DNA of 64,000 bases, taken from positions 62,001 through 126,000 of the forward strand of contig JAOTON010001058.1 in NCBI GenBank assembly GCA_034440635.1. The letters are read 5' to 3'. Shown here piece by piece: positions 12,677 to 25,024 of the stretch. The stretch's first letter is position 1; each line of letters begins with the position of its first letter. The translations under genes and the position numbers were made by a program. The DNA is from Lepas anatifera. Taxonomy: Eukaryota > Arthropoda > Thecostraca > Lepadidae. Below the pieces are notes generated by a model. The model did not search any database. It was not told where the DNA came from and was given only the letters and a program-made list of their open reading frames with translations.

Positions 12677-13691
12677 TTAACCCGCGCCTCACCTGGGGTC
12701 CGGCGCCACCTTCGCCCAACCGGGGCCATCGATGCCCCCTCTAACTCCGAACATATGCGGGTTAGTGCAAATCTGCAAAGTGCATTAGAAAGCCCGCGTG
12801 AATTCAGCAAGAAATTACCTTAGCATGTTTAAGCGCTCATGTTAATGGTTTGACCTCCAGAGGTCAAGTTGGGCTAGGATAGGCTATTTTCACTAGAACA
12901 TGCAATACTTAAGCAAACTGGGCATAACTCTTATTCCATTAGAGCTATTGAGATCTGGTAAGTACATTTGATAGGAAAAGGCCAGATATGTTTGCGCTAT
13001 GTGAAAAATAATGACCTCCCGCCAATGGTTTGACCTCCAGAGGTCAACTCGTGACCTAATATGACCTAAGGTCACTAAAGGTCAGAAAGTGACTTTGCCG
13101 TGTATCAAACGAAATCCAGTGACAGACATACAAAATAGCGTTTATTTCGGCGCTCTAGCTTGATTAGGTCAAATGTTATTGTCAGAATACTGTTTTTGAA
13201 TCCTGGTGACCTTGGATGACTTCGGAGAGGTCAAAGGGAAAATATGGCCCCTGGGATCCGTGAACGAGTGTCCAAGAACGCTTTTCTGAGCAAGCTGAGG
13301 ATTTGCAATCGTTTTTGTCACTTTTAGATCATAAGACAGCTTTTCCCTATGTTTTTTCAATGGGAGAGGTCACCTCGTGACCTGACCTCAGGTCACTAAA
13401 TAACAAAATCCGGGATATACACCTTGTAGACCCTGATGGGTCATGAAGTGTAGGAAGTTTCAAATTGATCGACCAAGAAATGTAGCTCTTATAGAGCTCA
13501 AAAGTTGAAGTGAGGTGACCTTGGTTGACCTTGTCTAGTGACCTGGGGTAAAACAATTTCAGAGCTGGTGGGAAAATGATGGGGTGAGAGATAGAGCCCT
13601 CAGCCGCGGTGCTGCGTCTCGTCATTTTTTCTGCTATCCCGAAAAAAACCTTAGAGGGAGCCATCGATGCCCCCCGTGGGGCGATGGCTAA
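12677..13691 (+). mobile_element. TTAA-flanked A-family non-autonomous element
   Basis: It starts TTAACCCGCGCCTCACC and ends in GCATCGATGGC-type sequence inverted (GGGGCGATGGCTAA), so the right TTAA has decayed to CTAA. Length is 1015 bp. The interior is rich in AGGTCA/TGACCT (for example 13370-13400) and has no transposase frame. Near the right end is the module GCGGTGCTGCG plus a T-run shared with other TTAA elements. An inverted relative is at 56872-59922 and a direct one at 60139-62674. TTAA target choice and CCC ends are typical of piggyBac-type MITEs; that class is inferred. Confidence 0.8.
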
Positions 13692-16600
13692 GACAATGAG
13701 GGATGTAGGTGGGAGATACATTGTTAGGTGATATTTTGAAATTGTTTTAGGAAAAAAATCTGGTTGTCGTGCTTCCTCCAAAGAGTCAAGACGTACAGCA
13801 ATCCCTTCTGGAGTTCTGCTATTATGTATTTTTGAATATCACTCCCCAGAAAAAGACGGCCTATTGTAAAGAAATATGTTTGCTTTGTCTTCCCATCATT
13901 TTAAATGTAAACCCCCTGATGTTTTGTTGCCTTATGACATGGATTCTGCTGATTCATGAACAATTCAAAGCTTAGATAAATCCAAGTAAGGTAATCTAAA
14001 GAGAACATGATGACAGTGTTCGCATATCTTTCGGTCGTGCTAATAGACCCCACAAACCGATAATACCGAATTATTGTATAAGTAGCCTTTTGATATCGAT
14101 ACCATGTGTTTAAACTTGCTGCAAGTAGTATCCTGTCTTTTTTAGCAGGTTGTGTCTGCAAGTCGCTTGGACACTATTTTATTTAGGTCGAATTATTAAG
14201 AGACTTTCAGCACAAATGTGTCTTCTAAAATCTTCTAAAATTCAAATGTGTCTTCTCAAGATGTCTTCTAATTATAAATGCAAAAATGGTTTTGGAAAAT
14301 TCATTCATGCAGTTTTTCTGTCGCCTATTTTAAATATTTTGTGTACTAGATGATATCATATGTGCTTAGTGTTTCTCTGAAAAAAAACATTTGACCTAAC
14401 GATTGAGTGTATTTGGTTGTTGTTCGATGTCCAAATGATGTCTTAGAGCTATTTTGAGCTGATGATAAATATGTAAATGAGGAATAACAGCCTGATGCTC
14501 ATATTATATAAAACTTATTCGAAAGTTAAGAGTCAATATATTTCCCCATGGGGCATGATCACGACAGCGAATCATTTAGGAGTTTGGGGGCTAAACTCGT
14601 GAAAATGAGAATACGACACCTAAAAAGCACTACCGTGAGTTTCTTATTTCGTATGGTCTTTTTATTGCAGCCTTTCGGCGTTAGGTGTTGAAATAAATGG
14701 GGCACGTTGGCAAACGTATTATTGGTCTTCGTTGACTAAAACAGTGTTACAACCACATAACTGTAAATCATCCAAAGTCAGATTCAACTAAAAATGTTTT
14801 AAATTAAACTGACTAGAATTTCAGATTCAACTGAAACTGACGTTATGTATAGAATCCGTAATACGTTTGAATGCTTAGGTCTAGGTGTGACGTATATTAT
14901 GTGGTCAAAGATGGGGTGTAGGTGTGAATGTTTTCTTTAGTAGCGTCATGTGGCTTATGGTATTTTGTGAGGTTTCCTTTCTTTCTAGAATTATGCAAAA
15001 TTTTGTCGAATGAATGAAATAACTCATTTAAAAAAGGAATATTTTCCCCCGAAAATCATAGCTTTTCATACTCCTTCATCTTGCCTTCACGTGTCGAAAC
15101 ACACGGACATATTTTATACATCTGGTTAGTGTGCAAACTTTCTTCGAGTGTTTTTATCATACCAGCTTGTCTTCCTCTTTGCGAGTGTCTTAACCCTGAA
15201 ACCTGATGTATGGTGCCGCCTGCGGTTATTTTAACCTTCACTATCTATGAAGGGAAGTAGCTTACTTTTTTCTATTTTGTAGTATTTTTGTTCTTGTGTG
15301 TATCCATATAGGATATAACACAATATTTTCAGTCATGAGATTTATAAAATCATATGTATTTTTGTATTAAGTAGACTTTTGGCAAGGAATGATTTTAGTA
15401 TTTGTCTAAACCAATGTCCCTTAAAAGTAAATTGTTAAAAACCGTTTATGGGCTACACATCTTGTTCCCGTTAAATTCCCGTTTTTATTTATTTATTTAT
15501 CATTCATTTCCTCCTATTGCCAACATAAAAATATGATAACAGTAACAGACAGGTATTCACATGTACACCAACACAGCAGATGTATGTACATACATACGCG
15601 TTTCGACAGTAGCCTAAGTCAGCATCTAAAGGATGAGGGATTATGATCACGTCACCAAGACATGCTGCAGTTTCATCGGATTTTTATGCAAAATTATCAT
15701 GCGACAGAACTATAAAATCACCGTTCTTAAGGATTTCCAAAGAAAATTTCTTGAAATATTTAATGAATGCAAGTTTGGTGTAAAATCCTAGAATTATAAT
15801 TATTATCAGTAACTTTTTTATAAATGTCTCGTCTTCTTCTGTACTTAGCTGGTTGGGCCCTCAGTGCTCAGACTATGTAGGTTCACAGCAAGACTGAACA
15901 GGCTAGATTGTAATTTCAGTGAACTCATCCGAGCAGGAAGCTCAAGCAATACTTGAAAAAAAACTTTCTAAAGCTGTCCTCACTTTCAAGATGAGTACCA
16001 GATTATCTTTGAACATCAACATCATGGAGTATCCCTCTTTTGTATCTTGTATATGTTGTGCAAGCCGTAGATTTCCAACTGTGAGTGGGTTAGCCAGTTA
16101 TGCTTGCCTGTGAGACATTCTTTTGCTATTATATCACGCGCGGTTAGTCGCACGTGAAAGATGGTGCGTGCATGACAAAACATGTTTGCCGGATTGGAAG
16201 TGCACAAGAATTCGGAGGAAACTAAGGAGAACCCAAAGGGTAACATCATGGAACAGAGAAAACATCATGTTATTGTTGGATATTCTTATACAAAGGAAGT
16301 CATGAAGTATTTAATTATACCCTCTACTCCCCGTTTGAGCTCGTACGGTTTTTTTCGGAATAGTAACGATTAAACTTTTTGGAGACAATGTGTCCTGAGA
16401 ATGGCATCAGGGAAATTGTTTTGGTTTTGGTATCATTCGCTTGCCACATCCTAAGCTCACGAACTTCCATGTTAAATCGTATTCAACTGCGAGAAACGTT
16501 TGTTCATGGTGTAGGGTTGTGAGCAGGATAGTGGCTACTAGAGAGTGACAGACAATGGGGAATCCAGGGTAAAAACAACGGGCTCAGCACTGCTAGTTTA

Positions 16601-17254
16601 GGATATATCCAGTAAAAGTGTGTTAATCACTCTTATTTGTACGGCACGGTAGATGCAACGCCATTAAATACAACTGGATTGGAATAACTTTGAATACTAC
16701 TCAATTTGAGCTCCAGCGAAGAATATGCTCTGAGAATCATTGCCACAAGACAGACATCTTCGCTCAATGTCACGACACATTGAGATTTAAATCGGGTATG
16801 ACCAGACTCGAATGCAAAAGTCTTCCTAAAACAAACTTCAGAGCTTGTGGGACATTCTTGAGAGGTGTGAAGCCGAGGAGAAGCTCAGGGCAGAGGATGG
16901 AGCTCGTTCAAGCCGCTCAGGATGCGGCCGGAAGTGTACAGACCAGCTCGTGGAGAGATTTGCGGTGTCGGCGCTGCCATGCTCGACATACTTGGTGCTC
17001 TAGCGAAACCGGTCCTTGTTTCATCTAGAGAAAACCCCTCAGATTTTAGGGCTGCGTGAGGGACAGCACGCACGGTATGAGTCCTGGGCTGCTACTCTGT
17101 CCAAGGACTTGAATATAGGTATGGGTATATGATAAATAAATATGCATATATGGATATCCATATGCATATATGAATATGTATTTGGATATATATATATATA
17201 TATAATATGTGATATAGGTGAACACAGAGAAAGTTATTTAAGTTATATTTAGTT

Positions 17255-17291
17255 TACAGACGTTTCACTGTTGTACAGTTTCATCAGTGTA
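17255..17291 (-). ncRNA. Hammerhead-ribozyme-like motif, copy 1
   Basis: Read on the minus strand: TACA, CTGATGA, a 5-bp stem ACTGT/ACAGT with loop ACA, then GAAAC directly joined to GTC and TGTA. TACA/TGTA can form stem I; AC/GT gives a two-base stem III with no loop, so activity would need a dimer (ACGT is self-complementary) or might be lost. Penelope-like elements are known to carry minimal type I hammerheads. Confidence 0.65.
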
Positions 17292-17404
17292 GGTGCATAA
17301 TTACAAAAATATCATAACAAAATTACAAAGTTCAGCTCACAGCAGGACACAGTATTTCAAACTGATTCAACAGGACATGATTTCGATTTTCATTTCTTTT
17401 CTTC

Positions 17405-17933
17405 TCAAGTTCTGGTACTTAATGTTTTATGATTTTTTTCTTTTATAGCTAGTTTTGCCCCCCAAGACGCCCAGCTTACAAAACCTGACTGGAGGTTAGG
17501 GTTTGGAAGAACTGAAATGAAGGCTGCTTCGAGTGTTTTCCTAATCTGCTTGTTTTTTGTTTCGGCTAAAACTTCAGAGCTATCAAATTTTGGTAAGTGG
17601 TCAAATTTCTCTCTATGAACTACTAACGCATTCGATGTTCTATGAAATATAACGTCGCGCTTATGTTCCTGAATCCTTGTTTTCAAACTTCTGCCTGTTT
17701 CCCCTATATAATATTTTGAACATCCAGCACATGGAATGCTGTAAACTATGTTATTATTTTCCGAAGTAACCCTTTCTTTATGTCTTAGAATTTCCCCAGT
17801 CTTCACTCCGGAGACTATCCCTACGTTTAAACCTGATCGTGCTAAGAATTTTGAAATCGTAGCTGCTGCTTTCGAGTTCGGAATGGATACGTAGCGGTCT
17901 GGTTTCGAATCGGGGTTTTTCTTGACGTGTTTC

Positions 17934-17938
<5 letters not shown>
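17405..17938 (-). pseudogene. GIY-YIG endonuclease end of a Penelope-like element
   Basis: The minus-strand frame is open from the AT tract at ~17938 to the stop at 17405. It includes a linker (RYVSIPNSKAAATISKFLAR) and then the GIY-YIG core NIVYSIPCAGCSKYYIGETG followed by RSLKTRIQEHKRD. The downstream IRKTLEAAFI supplies a candidate catalytic Glu. In Penelope-like elements this domain follows the reverse transcriptase and nicks DNA for target-primed integration. Key residues (Tyr, Tyr-Ile-Gly, Arg, Glu) look intact, but the RT portion is absent, so it cannot move by itself. The frame begins with no real ATG. Confidence 0.88.

Positions 17939-18000
<62 letters not shown>
17938..18000. repeat. 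(TA)n microsatellite
   Basis: About 60 bases of alternating TA lie inside the Penelope-like element. A shorter tract is at 18143-18175. Confidence 0.95.
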
Positions 18001-18002
<2 letters not shown>

Positions 18003-18038
18003 CTGCCTTTTGTTTGAGCATGAACAGCCCCCTGTACC

Positions 18039-18075
18039 TACACTGATGAAGCTGTATAACAGTGAAACGTCTGTT
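18039..18075 (+). ncRNA. Hammerhead-ribozyme-like motif, copy 2
   Basis: The core is the same as copy 1 on the opposite strand: CTGATGA, stem GCTGT/ACAGT (loop ATA), GAAAC, GTC. The one stem change (A to G) keeps pairing as G-U. Stem I is weaker (TACA against TGTT). Confidence 0.6.
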
Positions 18076-18139
18076 AACTAAATATAACTTAAATAACTTT
18101 CTCGGTGTTCACCTATATCACATTATGTCTGTGATAACC

Positions 18140-18175
<36 letters not shown>

Positions 18176-19796
18176 ATATAGATATATTCAATGAAATTAG
18201 ATGTCTATAATATTTGGTACAGAATTAAGGCAAAAGGCTCACTTCTATTATATTTTCTTTAAAACATGCCTTTTTATGGTCAAGTATTTATTCTGTTCTG
18301 AGAAAAAACTTTGACGTGATAACCATGCAAATGTGTGGTTTTTTCATCTTAAATGCGACCCATCAACATTCACAGCGTTAATTTCGGCTGTTATTAAGCA
18401 CACGGTGCTTAGACCGGGGGCTACAATTTTACCAAATATAACTAATTCCGTAGTAGTATGTTGCGGGTGAAAATGAATTTCAGGGGACATGTTGTATGCA
18501 GACTGAATCACAGTCTTGGTCTCGAACCGGCCAAGAGCATGTTTAAAATACGTACATACATCAAACATAAATTCCCTAGCAGTCTGCTAAACCAATTTGT
18601 GTGCAATTTTGGTCTACTGTTTACGAAAAAATGAGAACAAACGTTTTGTGAAATGAGTGTTACTCACTTTGCATTATATCAATTCTGCATTCTCGTGCAG
18701 TCAAGAAAACATAAGAGAGTGAGTGGATCTAAGTTTTGGCTATTCAAAAAGCGGATTCTTAGACAACACCACAATTGTCGTCGCTCGTGATGTGCCTCAG
18801 TGTAGGGCTCTGACAAAATTGAGATGTCAGTATCAAGAACTGCGAAACTCCGGCTGTTGCCTGCTGCGCCCTGTTCTGCGCGGGTCAAAATTGCCCGCTC
18901 AAAAAGGGCGCTAAAAAAACAATTACGTGCTTCTTGCTTCGTGAATTAGGCATGCAGAGTGCACGCAAGGAAGTTTCTGGAATTGATTGTGGCTGGCATA
19001 GTGGTAAACTAATGGGCGTGGCTGCAGTTATGTTATGTCGGTTTGTTGCATTCTGCATTATGTTCAGTGCATAAAAAATAACACAGATATTTGGCCGTGA
19101 TGGAGAAACTCGCAAATCTGATTGGTGATACTGGAGTTTTTTCTGGACATCTAAAATTCATTTATGCAAGGTTTTTTTCAGTTATAAAATGCAATATGTT
19201 CACTCCCAGCGAGAGGAGCACGGACACTGCAAGTATCTGCAGTTATGTGACCTCATAATGGCCCATGGGGAACGATTGTCTACATGTATCTGCCTTTAAG
19301 CTCCTCAGCCTCTTACGTTGCCGTTCAGAAAACTGAATGCAGTGGTAAAACCAAGCTTCATTAAGCCTGGTATAGTCATGGGTCAGCGTATTTGGGAACA
19401 GCGTTCAGAAATAGCCTATCATGTAAGAATTGTGAACATAATACCAAATTATCCTCTGCGGATTTTACTGCCGAGGTGCCTTGGTTCCATGATAAAAGCC
19501 ACTTTTTCCAAACAGTTTCGGGTAAAATACAATCTCTTCTTTGTCCCTTTGCCCTGTCTCAAGGCGCAAAGATTCTACACATTTCTGATAAGTTAAGCCT
19601 GGCGCCGCTTCGACACGTTGTCAAGTGTGCGCTGATTATTAACTAATATTATGCATGTGAACCTAGGTTCGTTGCATGTGCCTTTCTATGTCACCTCTAA
19701 ATAAGTCTTGCTATCATTTCCGTTATTGCTGAAGAGGGAAACAGATATGTATTGAATGCTATGTCTGACGTATTTGACGGCTGTCTGCAGCAGAGG

Positions 19797-20950
19797 AAAG
19801 GGAATGTGGCACCTTGGAACAAATTTAGCTTGCATTGGTGTCAAGGTTATTGTTAAAATTGATGGTTTCTGCCTAATTGACGCTCAAAAATGACTTAAAT
19901 AGTTTAATCTCTTGTTTTTGTTTAATTTCCCTTCGCAGCAGGTGAAAACCCTCATCGGTGTGACGTCACGATATGGTAGTATGTCATACTCCCGTATACA
20001 ATGAACTCTGTTGCCTGGCTGCGTCAGAAAAAAGAATATAATTGGGGCGTTTTTTCCTAAATCAGGCTATTATTATGACCAAAAATGGCACGTAAATATT
20101 TTGGTATTGTTTTGCTTTTATATATTTGTTATTTCGCTCATATTTTAAAACATATTTCACGTTTAAGACTAGTCATTGCAACAAGTAATACGCATTTTAT
20201 AATCTCTAGTACCATAGCCATGTTTAGCACGTAAGTTTCAAAGAGGGCCAAGCAAGAAAAGTGTGTCCGCGCAGCACACGCAGTGGGGTTAAAGGGAATG
20301 TGGCACCTTGGTCGAATCCTGGAATTTAGTGTAATTAGGCGTACTTTTAGTCAAAAATAATGAAACCACTCATGATTTCTCTGAAGAATGTACAATAAGC
20401 TCAATATTTGGTTTTTTAAAAATATTCCTCTAGAAAAATAAATAAATATCAGACTGTGGATGATGTCACGATCTGGCAACAACTACCATACTTGAAACGC
20501 TTCAAGGGCTTCGATTGGCTGACGCTCATCGTGACGTCAGCATATGTCGTCACACCAGTAGCTCACAACAATGGCCGCCGGCGACGGGGGCTGAGCGGGG
20601 CTGGTGTCAGGTAGGTTTTAGCTTTTTTCTACGGAAATATCGAGTTCCAAGACAAATGAAATATGGAGTACCGGGTTTTCCGACCTGCTTTACAACTTGG
20701 CTATCTCAGTTAAAATCACGTTGTGAAGGTGCCACATTCCCTTTAAGGTACGACGTCACTTTTCCAAGCTCACCTCATGCCACGTGACCACCGGGGAGGA
20801 GGGTTCGGTAGGCGGTGAATTTCATCCTTTTTTGTCCACGAACGGTAAGTTCGGTATACATTTCGATCAAGAGCTTTCTGGATATGCTCTATATCTTTCG
20901 CATGGTTATCTCATTTCAAATTCCATTAAGAAGGTGCCACATTCACTTAA
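19797..20950. mobile_element. Outer AAGGGAATGTGGCACCTT element, interrupted
   Basis: The left end AAAGGGAATGTGGCACCTT and right end AAGGTGCCACATTCACTTAA are inverted. Another element of the same family (20289-20746) is inserted inside; without it the outer copy is about 700 bp. The right half matches 50560-50715 (GGGGAGGA-CGGTAGG and CTTTCTxGxxATGCT motifs). No coding sequence is seen. Confidence 0.7.
20289..20746. mobile_element. Inner AAGGGAATGTGGCACCTT element, 458 bp
   Basis: It begins TTAAAGGGAATGTGGCACCTT's first 20 bases and ends with the inverse (AAGGTGCCACATTCCCTTTA), with TTAA at each outer edge. The near-perfect 20-bp terminal inverted repeat indicates a MITE using TTAA. It is nested in a relative. 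Confidence 0.8.
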
Positions 20951-21628
20951 AACTGCTCATCCAGGAGATCGAGTAACTATAAGACCTTAATCTTACTATC
21001 ACCAGATTATTCCAGACTTTTTTCGGGTCCGTGCATTTAATCCTAACGCAAATTGAGTGCATTGAGCAAAGTTTCACAGGTTACCGAAAAGTATATCGAA
21101 ACATCCATGCATTCGACCGCTTTTCAGTGATCAAATATTATGGGTTTTGCTGATGATTTTGGTCGAATGGAAGTTTTAAAAGCTCAAATATCACTTTTAG
21201 AACGTATGTTTTTTATTAAATACTTGAACACGCAGCCGCTGGGGTCCCATGCATTAGACGCCCCTCTGAGGAGGACAATGGAGCTCCTTGTCTTTCTACC
21301 TCAGTTTTTGAAAACCTAGAACCAAAAATTGTTTGACTAGTGTAACCAAACCATAGTAATTACATAGTTCAGGCGAATATCTATGGTAGTAGTGGTCAGA
21401 AAGGGGTCCTTATGATTAGAAGAAGTCATTGCAGGCTTACCACTATCTTGTCTTACCACTTATATCCAAATCAGCACAAAGCCCCGAGCCTCTGAGGATA
21501 CTCTGGAGAAGGCAGGGGCTCAATCCACACTGGGTTTTGATGTTTGCGTTTCGGTATCCGTACCAGTCTATCCAAGAATCGCCCCCACTCCCATCTCTGG
21601 TTCGAGAAAAGATCCCCCAGCATCAGCC

Positions 21629-21870
21629 TGATTCGAGATTTGAGCTGATTCACCAGACTCGAGGTTTGAGCTGATTCACGAGATTCGAGATTTGAGCTGA
21701 TTCACGAGACTCGAGGTTTGAGCTGATTCACGAGATTCAAGATTTGAGCTGATTCACGAGATTCGAGATTTGAGCTGATTCACCAGACTCGAGCTTTGAG
21801 CTGATTCACGAGATTCGAGATTTGAGCTGATTGACGAGATTCGAGATTTTAGCTGATTCACCAGACTCGA
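21629..21870 (+). repeat. 26-bp minisatellite, about nine units
   Basis: The unit GATTCGAGATTTGAGCTGAT + TCACGA is repeated. Variants alternate between GATTCGAGATTT and GACTCGAGGTTT, giving a partly higher-order pattern. Confidence 0.9.
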
Positions 21871-22379
21871 GCTGGAAAGCCCCGGTTACTGGGGTACATA
21901 CAATTTTTGCGTATTACATTCGATCGTAAAACATGAAAAGCGCGAGGAATGAAGCTTTATACCATATCCGGATGCACGGCCTCTGGCGTTTGTTTCCACG
22001 CGTATTCATGCGTAATGAATGTGTGTGAATTTCATCTTACTTTATATGGTTTTCGCCTGTGCTCACTTGAATTTCTGCAAATACTGTTGTGGGAACTGCT
22101 CATATTCATGTATCTTGATATGGATCCGTACCTAAAAGTGTATTGATTTTTCTTGCAGTGATATTTTTGTATTTTGCTGTTGGTCATAACTCAAGTGTAG
22201 GCTTTTAGATCAACTGTGTCATGTTTTTTTGTCGAAAACGCGGAACAAGTCCCGCCAAGCCTTGATAAAATCAATTTGGTAACAAATATCATCATTATGC
22301 AACAAGTTCTTTTTACGAAATAAAAAAAGGTTGATAAGTTTTGAAGTGCTGCAGCGAGGAGCATGATAATAAGTTGGTT

Positions 22380-24624
22380 GATAAGATGATCACTGGCCTG
22401 TCCCCTCGACAGAGGTGCAGAAAGTATGCTGGCTGTCACAAACTCAATGCGACGTATGCCTCCTCTGTCACACAGAGCTGGAAATAATAATTCCATACTC
22501 GAATACTATTTCCAATATGCTGAATGTCCTCTACCTGTCCCTTACTCTTTGCAGCAGACAAGGTTCTAGCACCAAACCATTACAGCATGAAAGTAGTAAA
22601 CTGAGTTTTCATTTATAGATCATGTTTTTGATTTTGGAAGGAAAATTCCCAATTATGGGTCATTTTTTCCAGTATTGGGGTCATAACTATTATTGGCAAC
22701 TCTGACTGCAGTTTTCCCCAATGACATGCATTTCCTTTTTTGAAGAAGTTTCCATTTTTGGAAGGAGTGTTTCCAATTATGGTACTTTTCCACATGATTA
22801 CATGTAGCAATTATCATGAAATTAGTCATTATTGGGAACATACCTATTAATGGGAGCGTACATGTACACACAATTGGGAACCCTAACCACAGCTTCCCCC
22901 CCACTAAACTTCTATCTCACATATCAACAAAAGGGAAAAAATGTCAATGTCAACATAGTATTTGAATCTACCTAAAATGTGTTGGTAAAGTGGACCTTAG
23001 GTAGCATTTTTATAAACACATCAAATGCTTAAAATTTGCATCCCACTCACGATCAGCACCTGCCTGGTCCTTCCTTTTTGCAGTAAAAACTCTGAGGCAA
23101 CTAGCCTGCATAGATGTAAAATTAGTCTCTTGCCCTAATAGGTACAGAGGTATTGGAATTCACATACCAAAGAAAGATCCAATGTAGTCAAAATACTGCT
23201 TTAACTCCATGCAGTTCAGGTCCTGTGCATTGCTTACCACCACTGGTAGTAAGCAACACACCCCCAACCAGCGTTTTTCAAAGTCTATTTCTTTCTGAGA
23301 TTTGCTGTGATTTTCTGAGATAAGAAAGGGGTCTACTCGGCCCCCTCCAGTGCACGTTAGTTCCAGGCCCCTCTCCAGTGGGGGTGTTAACACTTTGTGG
23401 AGAACTGCATTAGCACACATTTGCTATCTGTACAATATTGATATGATAATTTGATCATGAAAACTCACCTGAATCACTGTTGTTGCCAGCCTGTTGCTGG
23501 CGCCAACTCTCCCAAATTCCTCCAGCTCCAAATCTATCTAACCAATCTAGGGCACAAATAAACTAAGGCACAAGCAGGCTAAGGAATGAAAAACCAAGCT
23601 TGATATGGGAAAGTGCATCAGTCTTACAATAGCCTACATTCATCTTAGATTAGCCATGGGCAGCAATATTTATTCTAGCTAGTTTTAGCCTGCACTTATC
23701 TTAAATATACCTAATGAATATGCCCTCAAAATAAGTGTCTAACTTGTCTTGTCGCTGTTGCGCAGTTTAAGTAGAATTGCTGCCTAGCTATGTTTATTTT
23801 CTCACTCACTTAGTACTTTTATTAGTAGCTTTTAGGCGTACTTAATACTAAATTCGAAGAAATAGGGGCCAATAAATCGAAGACACTCAAACTGTAAATA
23901 TGATTTAACCTGAAAAAATGGACAGAAAAGTACTTAATAAGGTATCTGCGTTATCTTTAATGCCTTAAATATGCCTACAATCGTGTATTTCTCGAAAAAA
24001 TTGACTGTCACATTTCCGGTATCTAGGCGCCAACTTTCTGCAAACTACTAACAATCAGCCCCATTGGGCTGCATGTTAAAATCTGGCAACTGTGACAGCG
24101 GTTTGCGGGTTTTCTGCAGCGGGGGTCCCTCGTTTTAGTAGAAACTGAACACAGTACCAATATTGTATTACTAATGGTACGCTGTGCAATTGAAGAACAG
24201 AGCTGCTAAGTTAAAATATTCCCTACACGCCTCATTCTCTATTTCGAAAATATGGGGTTTGATCTTGAGCCATACAGTCAGGATCGCTATTTTGTCAATT
24301 ATGCACCTCAATTTTGTAAATGTGTCACAAACTCCGGTAGCCGAGTTGGCAAGTTTCTGCACCTCTGCCCCTCGAATCCGGAAATGTAAAAAAACATTGA
24401 AGATTATATATTCAGGCACATCCCTTCATCAGAATCATGTAGTAAATATCAATAACTCTCAGTAATAAGGTAGCTAGACCTCGAATTCGAGGTCTGGCTA
24501 CACTATGACTGGGAATTATTGATATTTGCTACATGATTCTGATGAAGGGCTGTGCCCGAATATATTATCTTCAGTGTTTTTTACATTTCCGGATTCAAGG
24601 GGACAGGCCAGTGATCATCTTATC
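22380..24624. repeat. Hairpin (foldback) element split by a hAT insertion
   Basis: The left arm (22380-22409 plus 24376-24485) and right arm (24486-24624) are inverted copies of ~140 bases. They meet at the perfect palindrome GACCTCGAATTCGAGGTC (24477-24494). Removing the hAT element and one target duplication leaves a ~279-bp hairpin. Confidence 0.85.
22410..24367. mobile_element. hAT-type non-autonomous element, copy 1 (1958 bp)
   Basis: Terminal inverted repeats are CAGAGGTGCAGAAA at the left and its exact inverse at the right. The flanks are CCCCTCGA at 22402-22409 and 24368-24375, a perfect 8-bp target duplication, the hallmark of hAT transposons. The interior matches 57241-59264 throughout but encodes no convincing transposase. 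It includes a near-perfect hairpin at ~23229-23263 and a segment (CCCCCTCCAGTGCACG...GGTGTTAACAC, ~23340-23390) resembling the ends of the TTAA elements. Confidence 0.9.
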
Positions 24625-25024
24625 GAAATAAAAAAGGGTTTAAGCCACCGTAAAACGCGCTAGCTTAGTTCTTGAAGTAATAGCTAGTTAATACAAAATA
24701 CATCAATCTAAATAAAAATGTATGAAAATATTAATTTAATGATGATAGGAATATATCGGGCTCTCCTGCGGTATTATTTTCGCCATGTATGTTTTGCTCC
24801 ATGATGTCCATGATGTTAATATGTTTACCTGAAACATACCTTCGCTTCCAGTCGGCGTAGCCAGAAAGAATGAATTCACAAACCTACTTGTATTTATCTC
24901 CGTACCTGAGTGAGGGATTCCAGCATGTATATATAACCCCCCACCTTCTGGTATGCAATGAACGCTGGGCTCGGTAGCCTCTGCGCAGAAGCTGAGAACT
25001 CTGACCGCTGACCTGTGTTTGCAG

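Larger units (their letters stand above)
17207..18135 (-). mobile_element. Penelope-like retroelement remnant with inverted terminal copies
   Basis: A GIY-YIG coding remnant (minus strand) is bounded by two ~90-bp copies of one sequence in opposite orientation (17207-17297 and 18033-18124). Each copy carries a hammerhead-like core. AT dinucleotide tracts flank and interrupt the element (17186-17205, 17938-18000, 18143-18175). The reverse-transcriptase part is missing, so this is a 5'-truncated copy with one end inverted, a known outcome for Penelope-like elements. Confidence 0.8.
3505..25024 (+). other. Inferred ~21.5 kb intron filled with mobile DNA
   Basis: This intron is inferred from phase-compatible exons f and 25025-25786. 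Stretches 3505-7190, 7500-12670, 13700-17200, 18180-19796 and 20951-21628 show no coding signal I trust. They hold only simple tracts, for example (TCTG)n at ~4870-4900 and (TTTA)n at ~15482-15500. Small undetected exons are possible. Confidence 0.5.

Noticed and set aside
16690..17028. 112-codon frame left of the Penelope-like element
   Set aside because: I looked for reverse-transcriptase motifs and found none; treated as chance.
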